Source: a virus
Virus record (IMG/VR): IMGVR_UViG_3300027139_000017
Coordinates: 1 to 29,465 of that record
Length of the DNA stretch: 29,465 bases
Strand: one strand, 5' to 3'
In this document: positions 7,356 through 15,160 of the stretch, one piece after another
Position numbering within the stretch: position 1 is the stretch's first letter
How the letters are laid out: every line of letters begins with the position of its first letter
Notes under the pieces: generated by a model
What the model was told of the DNA's origin: nothing
The model's input: the letters and a program-made list of their open reading frames with translations, nothing else
Databases searched by the model: none
Translations under genes and position numbers: made by a program

Positions 7356-9158
7356 ATGGAAAGTGTCGTGCATGGCATTAAGGTTGACTACAGCCGAGAT
7401 AATTTATTCGATGCATTGGGATTAATGAGATTAAAAGAATCCTACATGAAAGATGATGAACAATCTCCACAAGAAAGGTTCGCTTATGTATCAAAACAAT
7501 TCGGCTCTAATGAAGAACATGCGCAGAGGTTATACGAGTACAGCAGCAAGCATTGGCTTTCTTATTCTACTCCCATTCTTTCTTTTGGTCGCAGTAAGCG
7601 TGGGTTGCCTATATCATGTTTTCTTAACTATATTGAAGATACAGCGGAGGGACTAGTTGATAACCTATCAGAAACTAATTGGCTTTCTATGCTCGGGGGT
7701 GGTGTTGGTATTGGCTTTGGTATTCGTTCAGCAGACGATAAATCTACTGGTGTCATGCCTCACCTCAAGATCTATGACTCCAGTTCTTTGGCATACAGGC
7801 AGGGTCGTACTCGCAGGGGTAGCTATGCTGCTTACCTGTCTATTGATCATCCAGACCTTATCCCATTTTTAGAGATGCGTAAACCAACAGGGGATCAGAA
7901 TTTGAGAACCCTAAACATGCATCATGGTGTAAACATCCCTGATGCATTTATGCATATTATCGAACAGTCAATGCTCGATCCAAACTTTGATGATTCTTGG
8001 GAATTGAAAGACCCGCATAGCGGAGAAGTTCGTGAAACTGTTTCAGCAAAAGAATTGTGGCAGAAGATTTTAGAATTACGTATGACGACAGGTGAACCAT
8101 ACTTACATTTTATTGATGAATCTAATCGTAAGCTACCACAATGGTTAAAAGATAAAGGTTTAAAAGTTAATCAATCAAATCTTTGTTCAGAAATTATTTT
8201 ACCAACTAACGAGAAGCGAACAGCTGTCTGTTGTTTATCTTCATTAAACTTGGAGTACTATGATGAGTGGAAAGACGATCCTCTTTTCCTTGCTGATATT
8301 GCAGAAATGCTTGATAATGTTCTTCAGTATTTTATTGATCATGCACCTTCCGCAATCAAACGAGCGAAATATTCCGCCATGCGAGAGAGAAGTATCGGCA
8401 TCGGTGCGTTGGGTTGGCATGCCTACCTGCAAAAAAATAATCTCCCATGGGAAAACCCAATGGCAGTTGGAAGAAACAAAAAAATATTCAAACACGTTAG
8501 AGAGAAGTTAGATGAAGCGAATCAGAAGTTGGGGACTGAGCGAGGTGAAGCACCTGACGCAGTGGGCACTGGGAATCGCTTTAGTCATCTTATGGCTATT
8601 GCTCCCAATGCTTCTTCTTCCATTCTTATGGGCAACACTAGTCCTTCTATTGAACCTTATCGTGCCAATGCTTATCGCCAAGACACTCTATCGGGTTCTC
8701 ACCTAAATAAAAATCGTTATCTGGATAAAATCATTCAGAAAGAATCCGAGAATCATAAAGAAGGTTGGGCGGATGAGGTGTGGTCAAGTATTATCGCCAA
8801 CGATGGTTCTGTGCAGCACTTAGAGTGGATGGACGACTGGACTAAAGAAGTATTTAAAACTTCGATGGAGATTGATCAGCGTTGGGTTATTCAACATGCA
8901 GCAGATCGTCAAGAGTATATCGACCAAGCACAATCTCTGAATGTTTTCTTTAGACCAGATTCTCATATCAAATATATTCATGCTGTTCACTTTCAAGCAT
9001 GGAAACAAGGATTGAAAACAATGTATTATTGTCGCTCAGATAAGATTGCTAAAGCAGATAAAGTTGCTAAGCGAATTGAGAGAGAAGTTATTAAAGAGAT
9101 CGATTTAACAGCACTGGCATCAGCTGACGATGGTGCTTGCTTAGCCTGCGAGGGATAA
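7356..9158 (+). CDS. nrdA: Class I ribonucleotide reductase, large (alpha) subunit
   Basis: 600 aa from ATG 7356, chosen because GGAG (7346-7349) precedes it; the open frame extends upstream into thyX without support. Visible residues: C88 (first redox cysteine), N275-L-C277-S-E279 (the N-x-C-x-E radical site), C292/C293 (second redox cysteine), a Y-Y pair in T-M-Y-Y-C near residue 570, and a C-terminal C595-x2-C598 relay. It reduces ribonucleoside diphosphates with the NrdB radical subunit. It is shorter than the E. coli enzyme (about 760 aa) because the N-terminal ATP-cone is absent, so dATP shut-off is probably lost, as in many phage enzymes. Operon with thyX upstream and nrdB downstream. 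Confidence 0.95.
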   Translation: MESVVHGIKVDYSRDNLFDALGLMRLKESYMKDDEQSPQERFAYVSKQFGSNEEHAQRLYEYSSKHWLSYSTPILSFGRSKRGLPISCFLNYIEDTAEGLVDNLSETNWLSMLGGGVGIGFGIRSADDKSTGVMPHLKIYDSSSLAYRQGRTRRGSYAAYLSIDHPDLIPFLEMRKPTGDQNLRTLNMHHGVNIPDAFMHIIEQSMLDPNFDDSWELKDPHSGEVRETVSAKELWQKILELRMTTGEPYLHFIDESNRKLPQWLKDKGLKVNQSNLCSEIILPTNEKRTAVCCLSSLNLEYYDEWKDDPLFLADIAEMLDNVLQYFIDHAPSAIKRAKYSAMRERSIGIGALGWHAYLQKNNLPWENPMAVGRNKKIFKHVREKLDEANQKLGTERGEAPDAVGTGNRFSHLMAIAPNASSSILMGNTSPSIEPYRANAYRQDTLSGSHLNKNRYLDKIIQKESENHKEGWADEVWSSIIANDGSVQHLEWMDDWTKEVFKTSMEIDQRWVIQHAADRQEYIDQAQSLNVFFRPDSHIKYIHAVHFQAWKQGLKTMYYCRSDKIAKADKVAKRIEREVIKEIDLTALASADDGACLACEG

Positions 9159-9159
9159 C

Positions 9160-9354
9160 ATGGACGCATACGAATTATTCTGGAAAATAAAAACTATTTG
9201 GATGGATAATACGGATAAACAGAGCGGATCAGGACCAAAACATACACAACATATGGCGACGATGATAATGACTAGAGATGGTTATCGTGAGGTGATTGGA
9301 GCTAAATGGAATTCAGAAATAAAAGCAATAGAACTAATTACAGACGAGGAATAA
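9160..9354 (+). CDS. Small protein between nrdA and nrdB, function unknown
   Basis: 64 aa, starting one base after the nrdA stop and ending one base before nrdB. No membrane segment and no Cys; it has two His in K-H-T-Q-H and aromatic residues at the N terminus (Y-E-L-F-W-K-I). It does not resemble glutaredoxin or NrdI. The tight placement makes translation likely. An accessory to ribonucleotide reductase is a guess from position only. Confidence 0.6.
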   Translation: MDAYELFWKIKTIWMDNTDKQSGSGPKHTQHMATMIMTRDGYREVIGAKWNSEIKAIELITDEE

Positions 9355-9355
9355 G

Positions 9356-10348
9356 ATGGTAAAGAATAAAACGAGTAAAATGACTGATGAAAGGAATTAT
9401 TTCAAACCTTTCAATTATCCATGGGCATATGAAGCGTGGCTAAAACATGAACAAGCACATTGGTTACACACTGAAGTTCCAATGGCAGAAGACGTTAAGC
9501 AATGGAAGAAAAGTTTAACGCAAGAAGAAAAAACATTCTTGACAAACATCTTTCGTTTTTTCACACAAGGTGACATCGATGTGGCAGGTGGTTACGTTAA
9601 GAACTATCTACCATACTTCCCACAACCAGAGATTCGCATGATGCTTTCTGGTTTCGCTGCACGTGAAGCACTGCATATTGCTGCGTACTCGCACTTGATT
9701 GAAACACTGGGTATGCCAGAATCAACTTACAATGAGTTCCTTGAGTATCAAGAGATGCGTGACAAGCACGATTATGTTCTTGAGTTATCTTCGAAGAATG
9801 GTACATTGGCATCAACAGCAACACACATTGCGGTGTTCTCTGCATTCACTGAAGGGATGCAGTTGTTCTCTTCATTCATTATGTTGTTGAACTTCCCTCG
9901 CCATGGTTTGATGAAGGGTATGGGTCAGATCGTTACTTGGAGTATTGTTGATGAAACGATGCATGCTGAGAATATGATCAAATTATTTAAAGAGTTTATC
10001 AAGGAGAACCCAGAGATCTGGAATGATGAACTTAAATCTAAGATTTATACTATCGCTGAAAAGATGGTTGCATTGGAAGATAAGTTTATCGATCTCTGCT
10101 ACCAGAATGGCGAGATGCGTGATCTAAAAGCTGAAGATGTTAAACAGTACATCCGTTACATCGCAGATCGTCGCCTTATCTCGCTAGGTATGAAAGGTAT
10201 TTTCAAAGTTAAGAAGAATCCTTTGCCATGGGTAGAAGAAATGATTAACGCACCAGTGCACGGAAACTTCTTTGAGAATCGTGTTACTGACTATGCCAAA
10301 GGTGCATTGTCTGGCAGCTGGGATGATGTTTGGGGCAAGGCTGCTTGA
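9356..10348 (+). CDS. nrdB: Class I ribonucleotide reductase, small (beta) subunit
   Basis: 330 aa. All metal and radical residues of the ferritin-like fold are present: D73, E104, H107, E166, E200, H203, and the tyrosyl radical Y111 (E-x2-H-x3-Y as in E. coli E115/H118/Y122). The spacing E166-E200-H203 matches the family. It generates the stable radical that starts catalysis in NrdA. An internal ATG nine codons in (M9-T-D-E-R-N-Y) might be an alternative start. The stop overlaps the desaturase start as TGATG, so the desaturase is translated with the reductase. The radical tyrosine rules out the Tyr-less class Ic type. Confidence 0.95.
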   Translation: MVKNKTSKMTDERNYFKPFNYPWAYEAWLKHEQAHWLHTEVPMAEDVKQWKKSLTQEEKTFLTNIFRFFTQGDIDVAGGYVKNYLPYFPQPEIRMMLSGFAAREALHIAAYSHLIETLGMPESTYNEFLEYQEMRDKHDYVLELSSKNGTLASTATHIAVFSAFTEGMQLFSSFIMLLNFPRHGLMKGMGQIVTWSIVDETMHAENMIKLFKEFIKENPEIWNDELKSKIYTIAEKMVALEDKFIDLCYQNGEMRDLKAEDVKQYIRYIADRRLISLGMKGIFKVKKNPLPWVEEMINAPVHGNFFENRVTDYAKGALSGSWDDVWGKAA

Positions 10349-11055
10349 TGGCATTCTTGTACCTATTGGTGATGACCCACATCACCATCATTTGTGTTAC
10401 TTTGTTTTTACATCGAGGGCAAACTCACAGAGGTATTGACTTTCATCCAGGTCTTTCCCACTTTATGAGATTCTGGTTGTGGTTGACAACTGGTATGGTA
10501 ACTAAAGAATGGGTTGCCATACATCGCAAACACCATCAGAACTCTGACAAAGAAGGTGACCCACATACCCCACATATTTTCGGTATTTGGTATATTTTAT
10601 TCGCTGGTGTTTTCTGTTATGTTGAATCCTCCAAAGACAAAGAAATGATTGCTAAATATGGTGTCGGTACGCCAGACGATTGGGTCGAGAAAAATGTCTA
10701 CTCTAAATTTCCATATGCTGGAATTGTGGTAATGTTAATTCTTGATTGTTTATTCTTTGGCTGGTGGGGTCTCTGGGTTTGGGGTGTTCAGATGATCTGG
10801 ATTCCATTCTGGGCTGCAGGTGTTATAAATGGTTTGGGGCACTATTATGGTTATAGAAACTATGATAGTAAGGATAAATCAACTAATATAGTTCCATGGG
10901 GGATTATTATTGGTGGTGAAGAACTGCATAACAATCACCATGGCGAGCCAGCAAACCCAAAATTAAGTAGAAAATCATTGGAGTTTGATATCGGTTGGAT
11001 GTGGTATAGGATTTTTAATACATTAGGATTAGCAAGGGTAAAAAATGTCGACTAA
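10348..11055 (+). CDS. Fatty acid desaturase (acyl-CoA/acyl-lipid delta-9 type)
   Basis: 235 aa from ATG 10348, which overlaps the nrdB stop (TGATG). It has all three histidine boxes of membrane di-iron desaturases: H22-R-G-Q-T-H27, H59-R-K-H62-H63 and H194-N-N-H197-H198. Hydrophobic membrane segments lie near residues 3-20, 38-52 and 125-165. It introduces a double bond into a fatty acyl chain using O2 and an electron donor. It is shorter than typical bacterial delta-9 desaturases (about 300 aa), lacking C-terminal extensions, but all catalytic boxes are intact. This is a host-metabolism gene embedded in the nucleotide operon; it could alter membrane fluidity during infection. Substrate and position of desaturation are not visible. 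Confidence 0.88.
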   Translation: MAFLYLLVMTHITIICVTLFLHRGQTHRGIDFHPGLSHFMRFWLWLTTGMVTKEWVAIHRKHHQNSDKEGDPHTPHIFGIWYILFAGVFCYVESSKDKEMIAKYGVGTPDDWVEKNVYSKFPYAGIVVMLILDCLFFGWWGLWVWGVQMIWIPFWAAGVINGLGHYYGYRNYDSKDKSTNIVPWGIIIGGEELHNNHHGEPANPKLSRKSLEFDIGWMWYRIFNTLGLARVKNVD

Positions 11056-11194
11056 ATATTTTGAATGTGAATCATGTGGAGCACGAGGAAAGATCGTTCT
11101 CAAAGGAGATGACCATTCAACAGAAGATGTGGTATATTGCCCAGTTTGTTCTGCTGACATCTACGAAGAAGAGGATCTAGACGATGAAGAATAA
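11045..11194 (+). CDS. Small zinc-ribbon protein
   Basis: 49 aa. It contains C8-x2-C11 and C32-x2-C35, a two-knuckle zinc ribbon, with a strongly acidic C-terminal tail (Y-E-E-E-D-L-D-D-E-E). It overlaps the desaturase end by 11 bases, and its stop overlaps the next ATG (TAATG), a placement typical of a real coupled gene. Zinc ribbons of this size can bind nucleic acid or protein partners; the acidic tail argues for a protein partner. Function unknown. Confidence 0.7.
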   Translation: MSTKYFECESCGARGKIVLKGDDHSTEDVVYCPVCSADIYEEEDLDDEE

Positions 11195-11619
11195 TGTGGC
11201 ATTATCAAAACAAAACAGTAGAATCATTACCTGAGGATTGTGTTGGGTTCGTTTATTTGATCACAAATAAAACCAACGATAGAAAATACATAGGTAAGAA
11301 GTTAGCAAAATTTTCCAAGACAACTTACAAAACAGTTAAGTTGAAAAATGGAACAAAAAAGAAAAAGAAGATTCGAGGTAAGATTGAATCTGATTGGCTA
11401 ACTTACTATGGTTCTAGCATTGAATTAAATAAAGACGTTGAGAGATTGGGTGAGGAGTCATTCACACGAGAAATTTTGTACTACTGCAAATCAAAAGCAG
11501 AGTGTTCATACATCGAAGCACGAGAGCAGTTTTTAAGGAAAGTATTAGAAACAGAAGAATATTACAACGGACAAATCTCTGTTAGAGTCCACAAATCACA
11601 CATACTACACAAACTATGA
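11194..11619 (+). CDS. GIY-YIG-type endonuclease-like protein
   Basis: 141 aa. N-terminal G-F-V-Y-L-I (residues 18-23) and K-Y-I-G-K-K (31-36) match the GIY...YIG core, and Y-I-E-A-R-E further on supplies a candidate catalytic Glu. A lysine-rich loop (K-K-K-K-K near residue 57) interrupts the domain. Free-standing GIY-YIG proteins in T4-like phages (Seg-like) are often homing endonucleases; no intron is visible here. It starts on the last base of the zinc-ribbon stop and overlaps the next gene by ATGA. Nuclease activity is plausible from the motifs; the biological role (homing, or host or rival DNA cleavage) is open. Confidence 0.75.
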   Translation: MWHYQNKTVESLPEDCVGFVYLITNKTNDRKYIGKKLAKFSKTTYKTVKLKNGTKKKKKIRGKIESDWLTYYGSSIELNKDVERLGEESFTREILYYCKSKAECSYIEAREQFLRKVLETEEYYNGQISVRVHKSHILHKL

Positions 11620-12755
11620 AATACCTATTATTCATAACAGCATTGGCATTATCAGCTTGCGCAGCTTACTACTCAATTATGGGTCTGGTGGCAATTTTCG
11701 CAGCAGCTGTTATTCCTATTTTAATTATGGGTTCGTTGCTAGAAGCATCGAAACTTGTAGTAGCATCATGGCTTTATCGAACTTGGAAAGAAATTCCAGT
11801 GTTGATGAAGACATACTTTACATTCGCTTTGGTTGTATTGATGCTATTAACTTCTATGGGAATTTTTGGTTACCTAAGTAAAGCACACTTGGACCAAGCA
11901 ATCCCATCAGGTGATGTGCAAGCAAAACTTGCACTAATAGATGAAAAAATTAAAACAGAAAAGGAAAACATAAATGCAAATCGTAAAGAACTTTCTCAAC
12001 TCGATTCTCAAGTTGATCAAACCATCGCCAGAACCACAGAAGCCAGCGGAGCAGAGCGAGCCATCTCCATCCGTAGAAACCAGCAAAAAGACAGAGCCAG
12101 AATCCTCCAAGAAATCGGCACCTCGCAAACCAAGATCGCAAAACTCAACGAAGAGCGTGCGCCAATCGCCAGCGAAGTCCGTAAAGTCGAAGCCGAAGTC
12201 GGTCCAATAAAATACATAGCAGCATTACTTTACGGTGATAATCCAGAAACGGATTTGCTTGAGAAAGCAGTCCGCTGGGTTATTATCATGATTGTTATTG
12301 TATTTGATCCACTTGCAGTTCTAATGCTAGTTGCTGCCAACTGGCAAATGCGAAAAGATGAGAGTGTAAAGTCAGTAGTAATTAAAACTGATTCAGAAGG
12401 TAATGATGTAATTCAGTCTATAGTTCTTAAAGATAATGATGAATTAGAACCCGAACCAGATAAACCTAAGTGGTCAGATATGTTCTTTAAAAAGAGTCCA
12501 TTGCCAATGGAATCTAAGAAGATTATCGAAGATTTCTTTGGTAAAAAGAAACCTGAAGAACTAGAGCCAGAACAAATGGCTGAGATGAATAAAGAAGTAG
12601 ATGTTATTATTCCAGAAACTACTCCAAAAGTAGAAGAGTATGGAACTTTTGGACAACGTGAAAAACGTATAACATTAGAATCTAATGTTGAGACAACTGA
12701 TAATATTTCTATACAACTTCCACCAGAAAAACCACCGAGAATGCCATTAAGATAA
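11616..12755 (+). CDS. Multi-spanning membrane protein with periplasmic coiled coil
   Basis: 379 aa. Hydrophobic segments at about 3-25, 25-50 and 66-88, a charged coiled coil at about 100-200, a fourth membrane segment at about 218-243 (V-I-I-M-I-V-I-V-F-D-P), then a long acidic/Pro-rich tail. The N-terminal L-S-A-C resembles a lipobox but sits in a polytopic protein, so I do not call it a lipoprotein. Similar coil-containing membrane proteins occur in marine T4-like phages; function unknown. It overlaps the GIY-YIG gene by ATGA. Codons 12018-12203 use C-ending codons heavily, unlike the T/A-ending codons on either side, exactly where a second frame is open (11974-12210). Confidence 0.75.
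   Translation: MKYLLFITALALSACAAYYSIMGLVAIFAAAVIPILIMGSLLEASKLVVASWLYRTWKEIPVLMKTYFTFALVVLMLLTSMGIFGYLSKAHLDQAIPSGDVQAKLALIDEKIKTEKENINANRKELSQLDSQVDQTIARTTEASGAERAISIRRNQQKDRARILQEIGTSQTKIAKLNEERAPIASEVRKVEAEVGPIKYIAALLYGDNPETDLLEKAVRWVIIMIVIVFDPLAVLMLVAANWQMRKDESVKSVVIKTDSEGNDVIQSIVLKDNDELEPEPDKPKWSDMFFKKSPLPMESKKIIEDFFGKKKPEELEPEQMAEMNKEVDVIIPETTPKVEEYGTFGQREKRITLESNVETTDNISIQLPPEKPPRMPLR
11974..12210 (+). CDS. Possible nested gene in the +1 frame of the membrane/coiled-coil gene
   Basis: 78 codons starting ATG 11974 with AAGGAA at 11961-11966, seven bases upstream. The product would have a short hydrophobic/amphipathic start (V-K-N-F-L-N-S-I-L-K-L-I) followed by a Pro/Ser/Glu/Lys-rich, increasingly basic tail (for example S-A-P-R-K-P-R). 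The host frame's third positions fall on the second positions here. In this stretch about 29 of 33 pyrimidine-ended host codons end in C, against mostly T elsewhere, which is what selection on a Pro/Ser/Thr/Ala-rich second frame would produce. There is no lipobox, so it is not an Rz1-type lipoprotein. A local codon-bias or recombination effect could mimic this. Confidence 0.4.
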   Translation: MQIVKNFLNSILKLIKPSPEPQKPAEQSEPSPSVETSKKTEPESSKKSAPRKPRSQNSTKSVRQSPAKSVKSKPKSVQ

Positions 12756-12847
12756 ATTTCTTATTGCGAAAACCCCTCAAATGCCTAAATAATAGGTTAC
12801 CATGAGTAGTTGTTGAGATCATAAAACAATTAAAATAAAGGTTTAAA

Positions 12848-13321
12848 ATGACTAAAAAGATCGCTACAGCGGTGCTTTTTGTCATGGTTTTGTCCCCAGC
12901 GATGGCTGATCCCATCGTCACTGATTCGACAAGTAGATCTACCACAGATTCAACTTCAAATAGCACCACAACAGTAAAATCACCACCTCCAACAGCGGTG
13001 GCTCCAGCAGTCACAGTTATCAATTCAGACGTTTGCGCAGTAGGTGTATCTGGCGCAGCACAAACACAAATTCTTGGTATCTCCTTTGGAGCAACTATGG
13101 TTGACAAGAATTGCGAAAGATTAAAATTAGCTCGTTCCATGTATGATATGGGTATGAAGGTAGCAGCAGTTTCTACACTATGCCAAGATGAGCGAGTATT
13201 TACAGCAATGATGAATGCAGGAACTCCATGTCCTGTTGATGGGAAAATTGGCGAGCAAGCTAAGAAAATCTGGGAAGATAATCCAGACAGAGTTCCACAA
13301 AAAGTCAAGAGTAAAGACTAA
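12848..13321 (+). CDS. Secreted protein with N-terminal signal peptide, function unknown
   Basis: 157 aa. A clear Sec signal peptide (M-T-K-K, a hydrophobic core, A-M-A before D21) is followed by a Ser/Thr-rich low-complexity stretch (about 22-45), a Pro run and a compact Cys-containing domain. That domain has V-C-A-V-G-V-S-G-A-A-Q-T-Q, then D-K-N-C-E-R, L-C-Q-D and T-P-C-P. Four cysteines could make two periplasmic disulfides. I know similar short Cys domains only as hypothetical proteins in aquatic phages. Its stop overlaps the start of the next secreted protein (TAATG), so the two are probably made together and act outside the cytoplasm. Confidence 0.7.
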   Translation: MTKKIATAVLFVMVLSPAMADPIVTDSTSRSTTDSTSNSTTTVKSPPPTAVAPAVTVINSDVCAVGVSGAAQTQILGISFGATMVDKNCERLKLARSMYDMGMKVAAVSTLCQDERVFTAMMNAGTPCPVDGKIGEQAKKIWEDNPDRVPQKVKSKD

Positions 13322-15117
13322 TGAGATTTTGGGGTTTAGTGATTTTAGTTTTTTGCTTGGCTCTATTTGCGCCAAGAGCTAAAGCACAAGTTCAAATCCC
13401 TGGAACAGATTTTACCTTAACACCAGTTAATGGTGGAACAGGTGGTTTAGTATCAGTACCAATTCCAGGTGGTGCTGGTTTGTCAGTTACAGTTGGAACT
13501 GGGTCAGCAGCACTTCCATTACAAGATATTAAAAACAATCCCAATGCTGTAAATATCTCAACATGGGATGACTGGTATAATGAAGTTCCACTTGGATTCA
13601 CATTTCCATTCTACGGACAAAACTTCAACAACTCTTGGGCGATGACCAATGGTTTAGTTACATTCCAAAACCCAGCAACATCTGGTCTCTATGGCGCATG
13701 CTGCGAAGGTGTTGATTTACGAACCACAAGAGATTCAAGATACAACTATACCATCTATGGTTTGCATACTGATTTATATTCGTGGACTAATAATCAATAT
13801 TATCTTCGTGGCACAAACGAAATGACTTATGGGTGGTATAACTCAAGTCAATGCTGTTCTTCTGCTGGTGGAAATAGTTTTGAAATTAAAATTAACTCAT
13901 CTGGTTTAATAGACACTAGAATTGCTGGTGCTATGGTGAGTTGGAACAGAGTTACATCTGGTATGGCTGGCGATTTATCAAAGGGTGAGTATTTTCAAGC
14001 ATATCATGGACAAGGTATAAACATTACTCCTGGGAGTTCAGGTATTTTTAGTTGGCAAGCATTAAGTGGCACTGGTGCTGTTGATATGTGTTTAACGAAC
14101 CCACTATCTTCTCCATCATGTCCAGGTTATGCAGCTGCGTATTTAACTCAACAGTGTTCAATAAGTGCTTTGTACGATCCATCATGTCCAGGTTATGCAG
14201 CTGCATATTTTACTCAACAATGTACTGCTAATCCACTATTTGATGTTAACTGTCCAGGTTATGCATCAGCGTATCTTAACTATCAGTGTTCAATAAACTC
14301 TCTGTATTCTACAACTTGTCCTGGATATGAGCAAGCATACTTTAATCAACAATGTTCATTGAATGGATTATACAGTCAGCAATGTCCAAATTACGCAACT
14401 GCATATGCTACAAAAATGTTACTTGAACAACAAAACATGGCATCAACAGTAGCTACTGCTGGTGTTATAGCAAGAAACGATCCTTCAAATACACAACCAT
14501 CAACTACAACTGCTTCTGCTACAGTAAGTTCAGATGGATCGGTTGCAGTTGGTGTTTCAAGAACAGGTGATAGTAACGTGGATAGAGTTATTGCTGCACC
14601 CGCACCAACAACAAACTCTGCAGCTGCACCGAGTGCTCCAGTACAATTAGCACCACCTCCACCTGCGCCAGCTGCTCCACAACAACAAGCACAGCAAGAA
14701 AGAAAACCAGAAAACAAACCCGAAGCTGGAGAAAAGACAGCTGCTCCACAGACTCAACAAGCACAAGGTGGTAATGAAAAACCAGCAGCACCAAATGCTA
14801 GACAAGCATTACAAGAAAGAAGACAAGCAGCAGCAAGAGCAGAAGCTGTAGAAAAAGGTAAGAACCTCGCAAATGAAATGGGTAAAGTAGCAGACATGGA
14901 ATCTCAAAAGCAGATTCAGAATGTTGTGATTCAAGCAATGGGATTTACTCCTGGATTTGATTCTTATAGCAAAGCAATGATCCCAGATGGAGTTGGTTAT
15001 AGACCATATACAGTTTATGGGAACCAACGAACTGTGGATAATCGTAGTGCTTTAAGAATGTTTGGTGGATCAGATAGAGTCCACAATGAAATGGTGGAGA
15101 GTCAATACGCAAAATAA
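13321..15117 (+). CDS. Large secreted protein: nidogen-like N domain, cysteine repeats, Ala/Pro/Gln-rich stalk
   Basis: 598 aa. A Sec signal peptide (cleavage likely after A-K-A, about residue 22) is followed by a beta-rich domain at about 75-250. That domain includes L-G-F-T-F-P-F-Y-G and T-N-G-L-V-T-F, which resembles NIDO/PEP-CTERM-associated extracellular domains. Five 22-residue repeats follow (257-366; C-x9-C-P-G-Y-x3-Y-x4), then a Pro/Ala/Gln-rich linker (about 430-500), a basic helical stretch and a C-terminal domain ending in V-E-S-Q-Y-A-K. No membrane anchor or enzyme motif is seen. A surface or periplasmic adhesin-like protein is plausible; a signal peptide is not expected for an ordinary tail fibre. 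The start overlaps the preceding stop. Confidence 0.72.
   Translation: MRFWGLVILVFCLALFAPRAKAQVQIPGTDFTLTPVNGGTGGLVSVPIPGGAGLSVTVGTGSAALPLQDIKNNPNAVNISTWDDWYNEVPLGFTFPFYGQNFNNSWAMTNGLVTFQNPATSGLYGACCEGVDLRTTRDSRYNYTIYGLHTDLYSWTNNQYYLRGTNEMTYGWYNSSQCCSSAGGNSFEIKINSSGLIDTRIAGAMVSWNRVTSGMAGDLSKGEYFQAYHGQGINITPGSSGIFSWQALSGTGAVDMCLTNPLSSPSCPGYAAAYLTQQCSISALYDPSCPGYAAAYFTQQCTANPLFDVNCPGYASAYLNYQCSINSLYSTTCPGYEQAYFNQQCSLNGLYSQQCPNYATAYATKMLLEQQNMASTVATAGVIARNDPSNTQPSTTTASATVSSDGSVAVGVSRTGDSNVDRVIAAPAPTTNSAAAPSAPVQLAPPPPAPAAPQQQAQQERKPENKPEAGEKTAAPQTQQAQGGNEKPAAPNARQALQERRQAAARAEAVEKGKNLANEMGKVADMESQKQIQNVVIQAMGFTPGFDSYSKAMIPDGVGYRPYTVYGNQRTVDNRSALRMFGGSDRVHNEMVESQYAK
14089..14418 (+). repeat. Five tandem 66-bp coding repeats (22-aa cysteine repeats)
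   Basis: Codons 257-366 of the large secreted protein repeat with an exact 22-residue period. Cysteines at 257, 279, 301, 323 and 345 begin each unit, and second cysteines fall at 267, 289, 311, 333 and 355, each followed by P-G-Y (P-N-Y in the last). The first two units are nearly identical at DNA level (shared CATGTCCAGGTTATGCAGCT), implying recent duplication. Confidence 0.9.
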
Positions 15118-15160
15118 TTAATATCAACTCGGAACCTACGGAAATTTAAAGGATATTAAA

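Noticed and set aside
7453-8706. Open, very hydrophobic + strand frames inside nrdA (7453-7656, 7657-7872, 8512-8706)
   Set aside because: They arise because T-ending nrdA codons place T in the second position of the other frame, giving Leu/Ile/Val/Phe. No good ribosome sites, and nrdA is intact throughout.
11934-12217. Minus-strand open frames opposite the nested-gene region
   Set aside because: The C-rich patch reduces stop codons in several frames; only the + strand frame at 11974 has a ribosome site and a codon-position pattern that supports it.
12709-13308. 199-codon open frame on the minus strand
   Set aside because: It lies wholly opposite the secreted protein gene, lacks a plausible ribosome site and reads as shadow; no other minus-strand gene is supported in the window.
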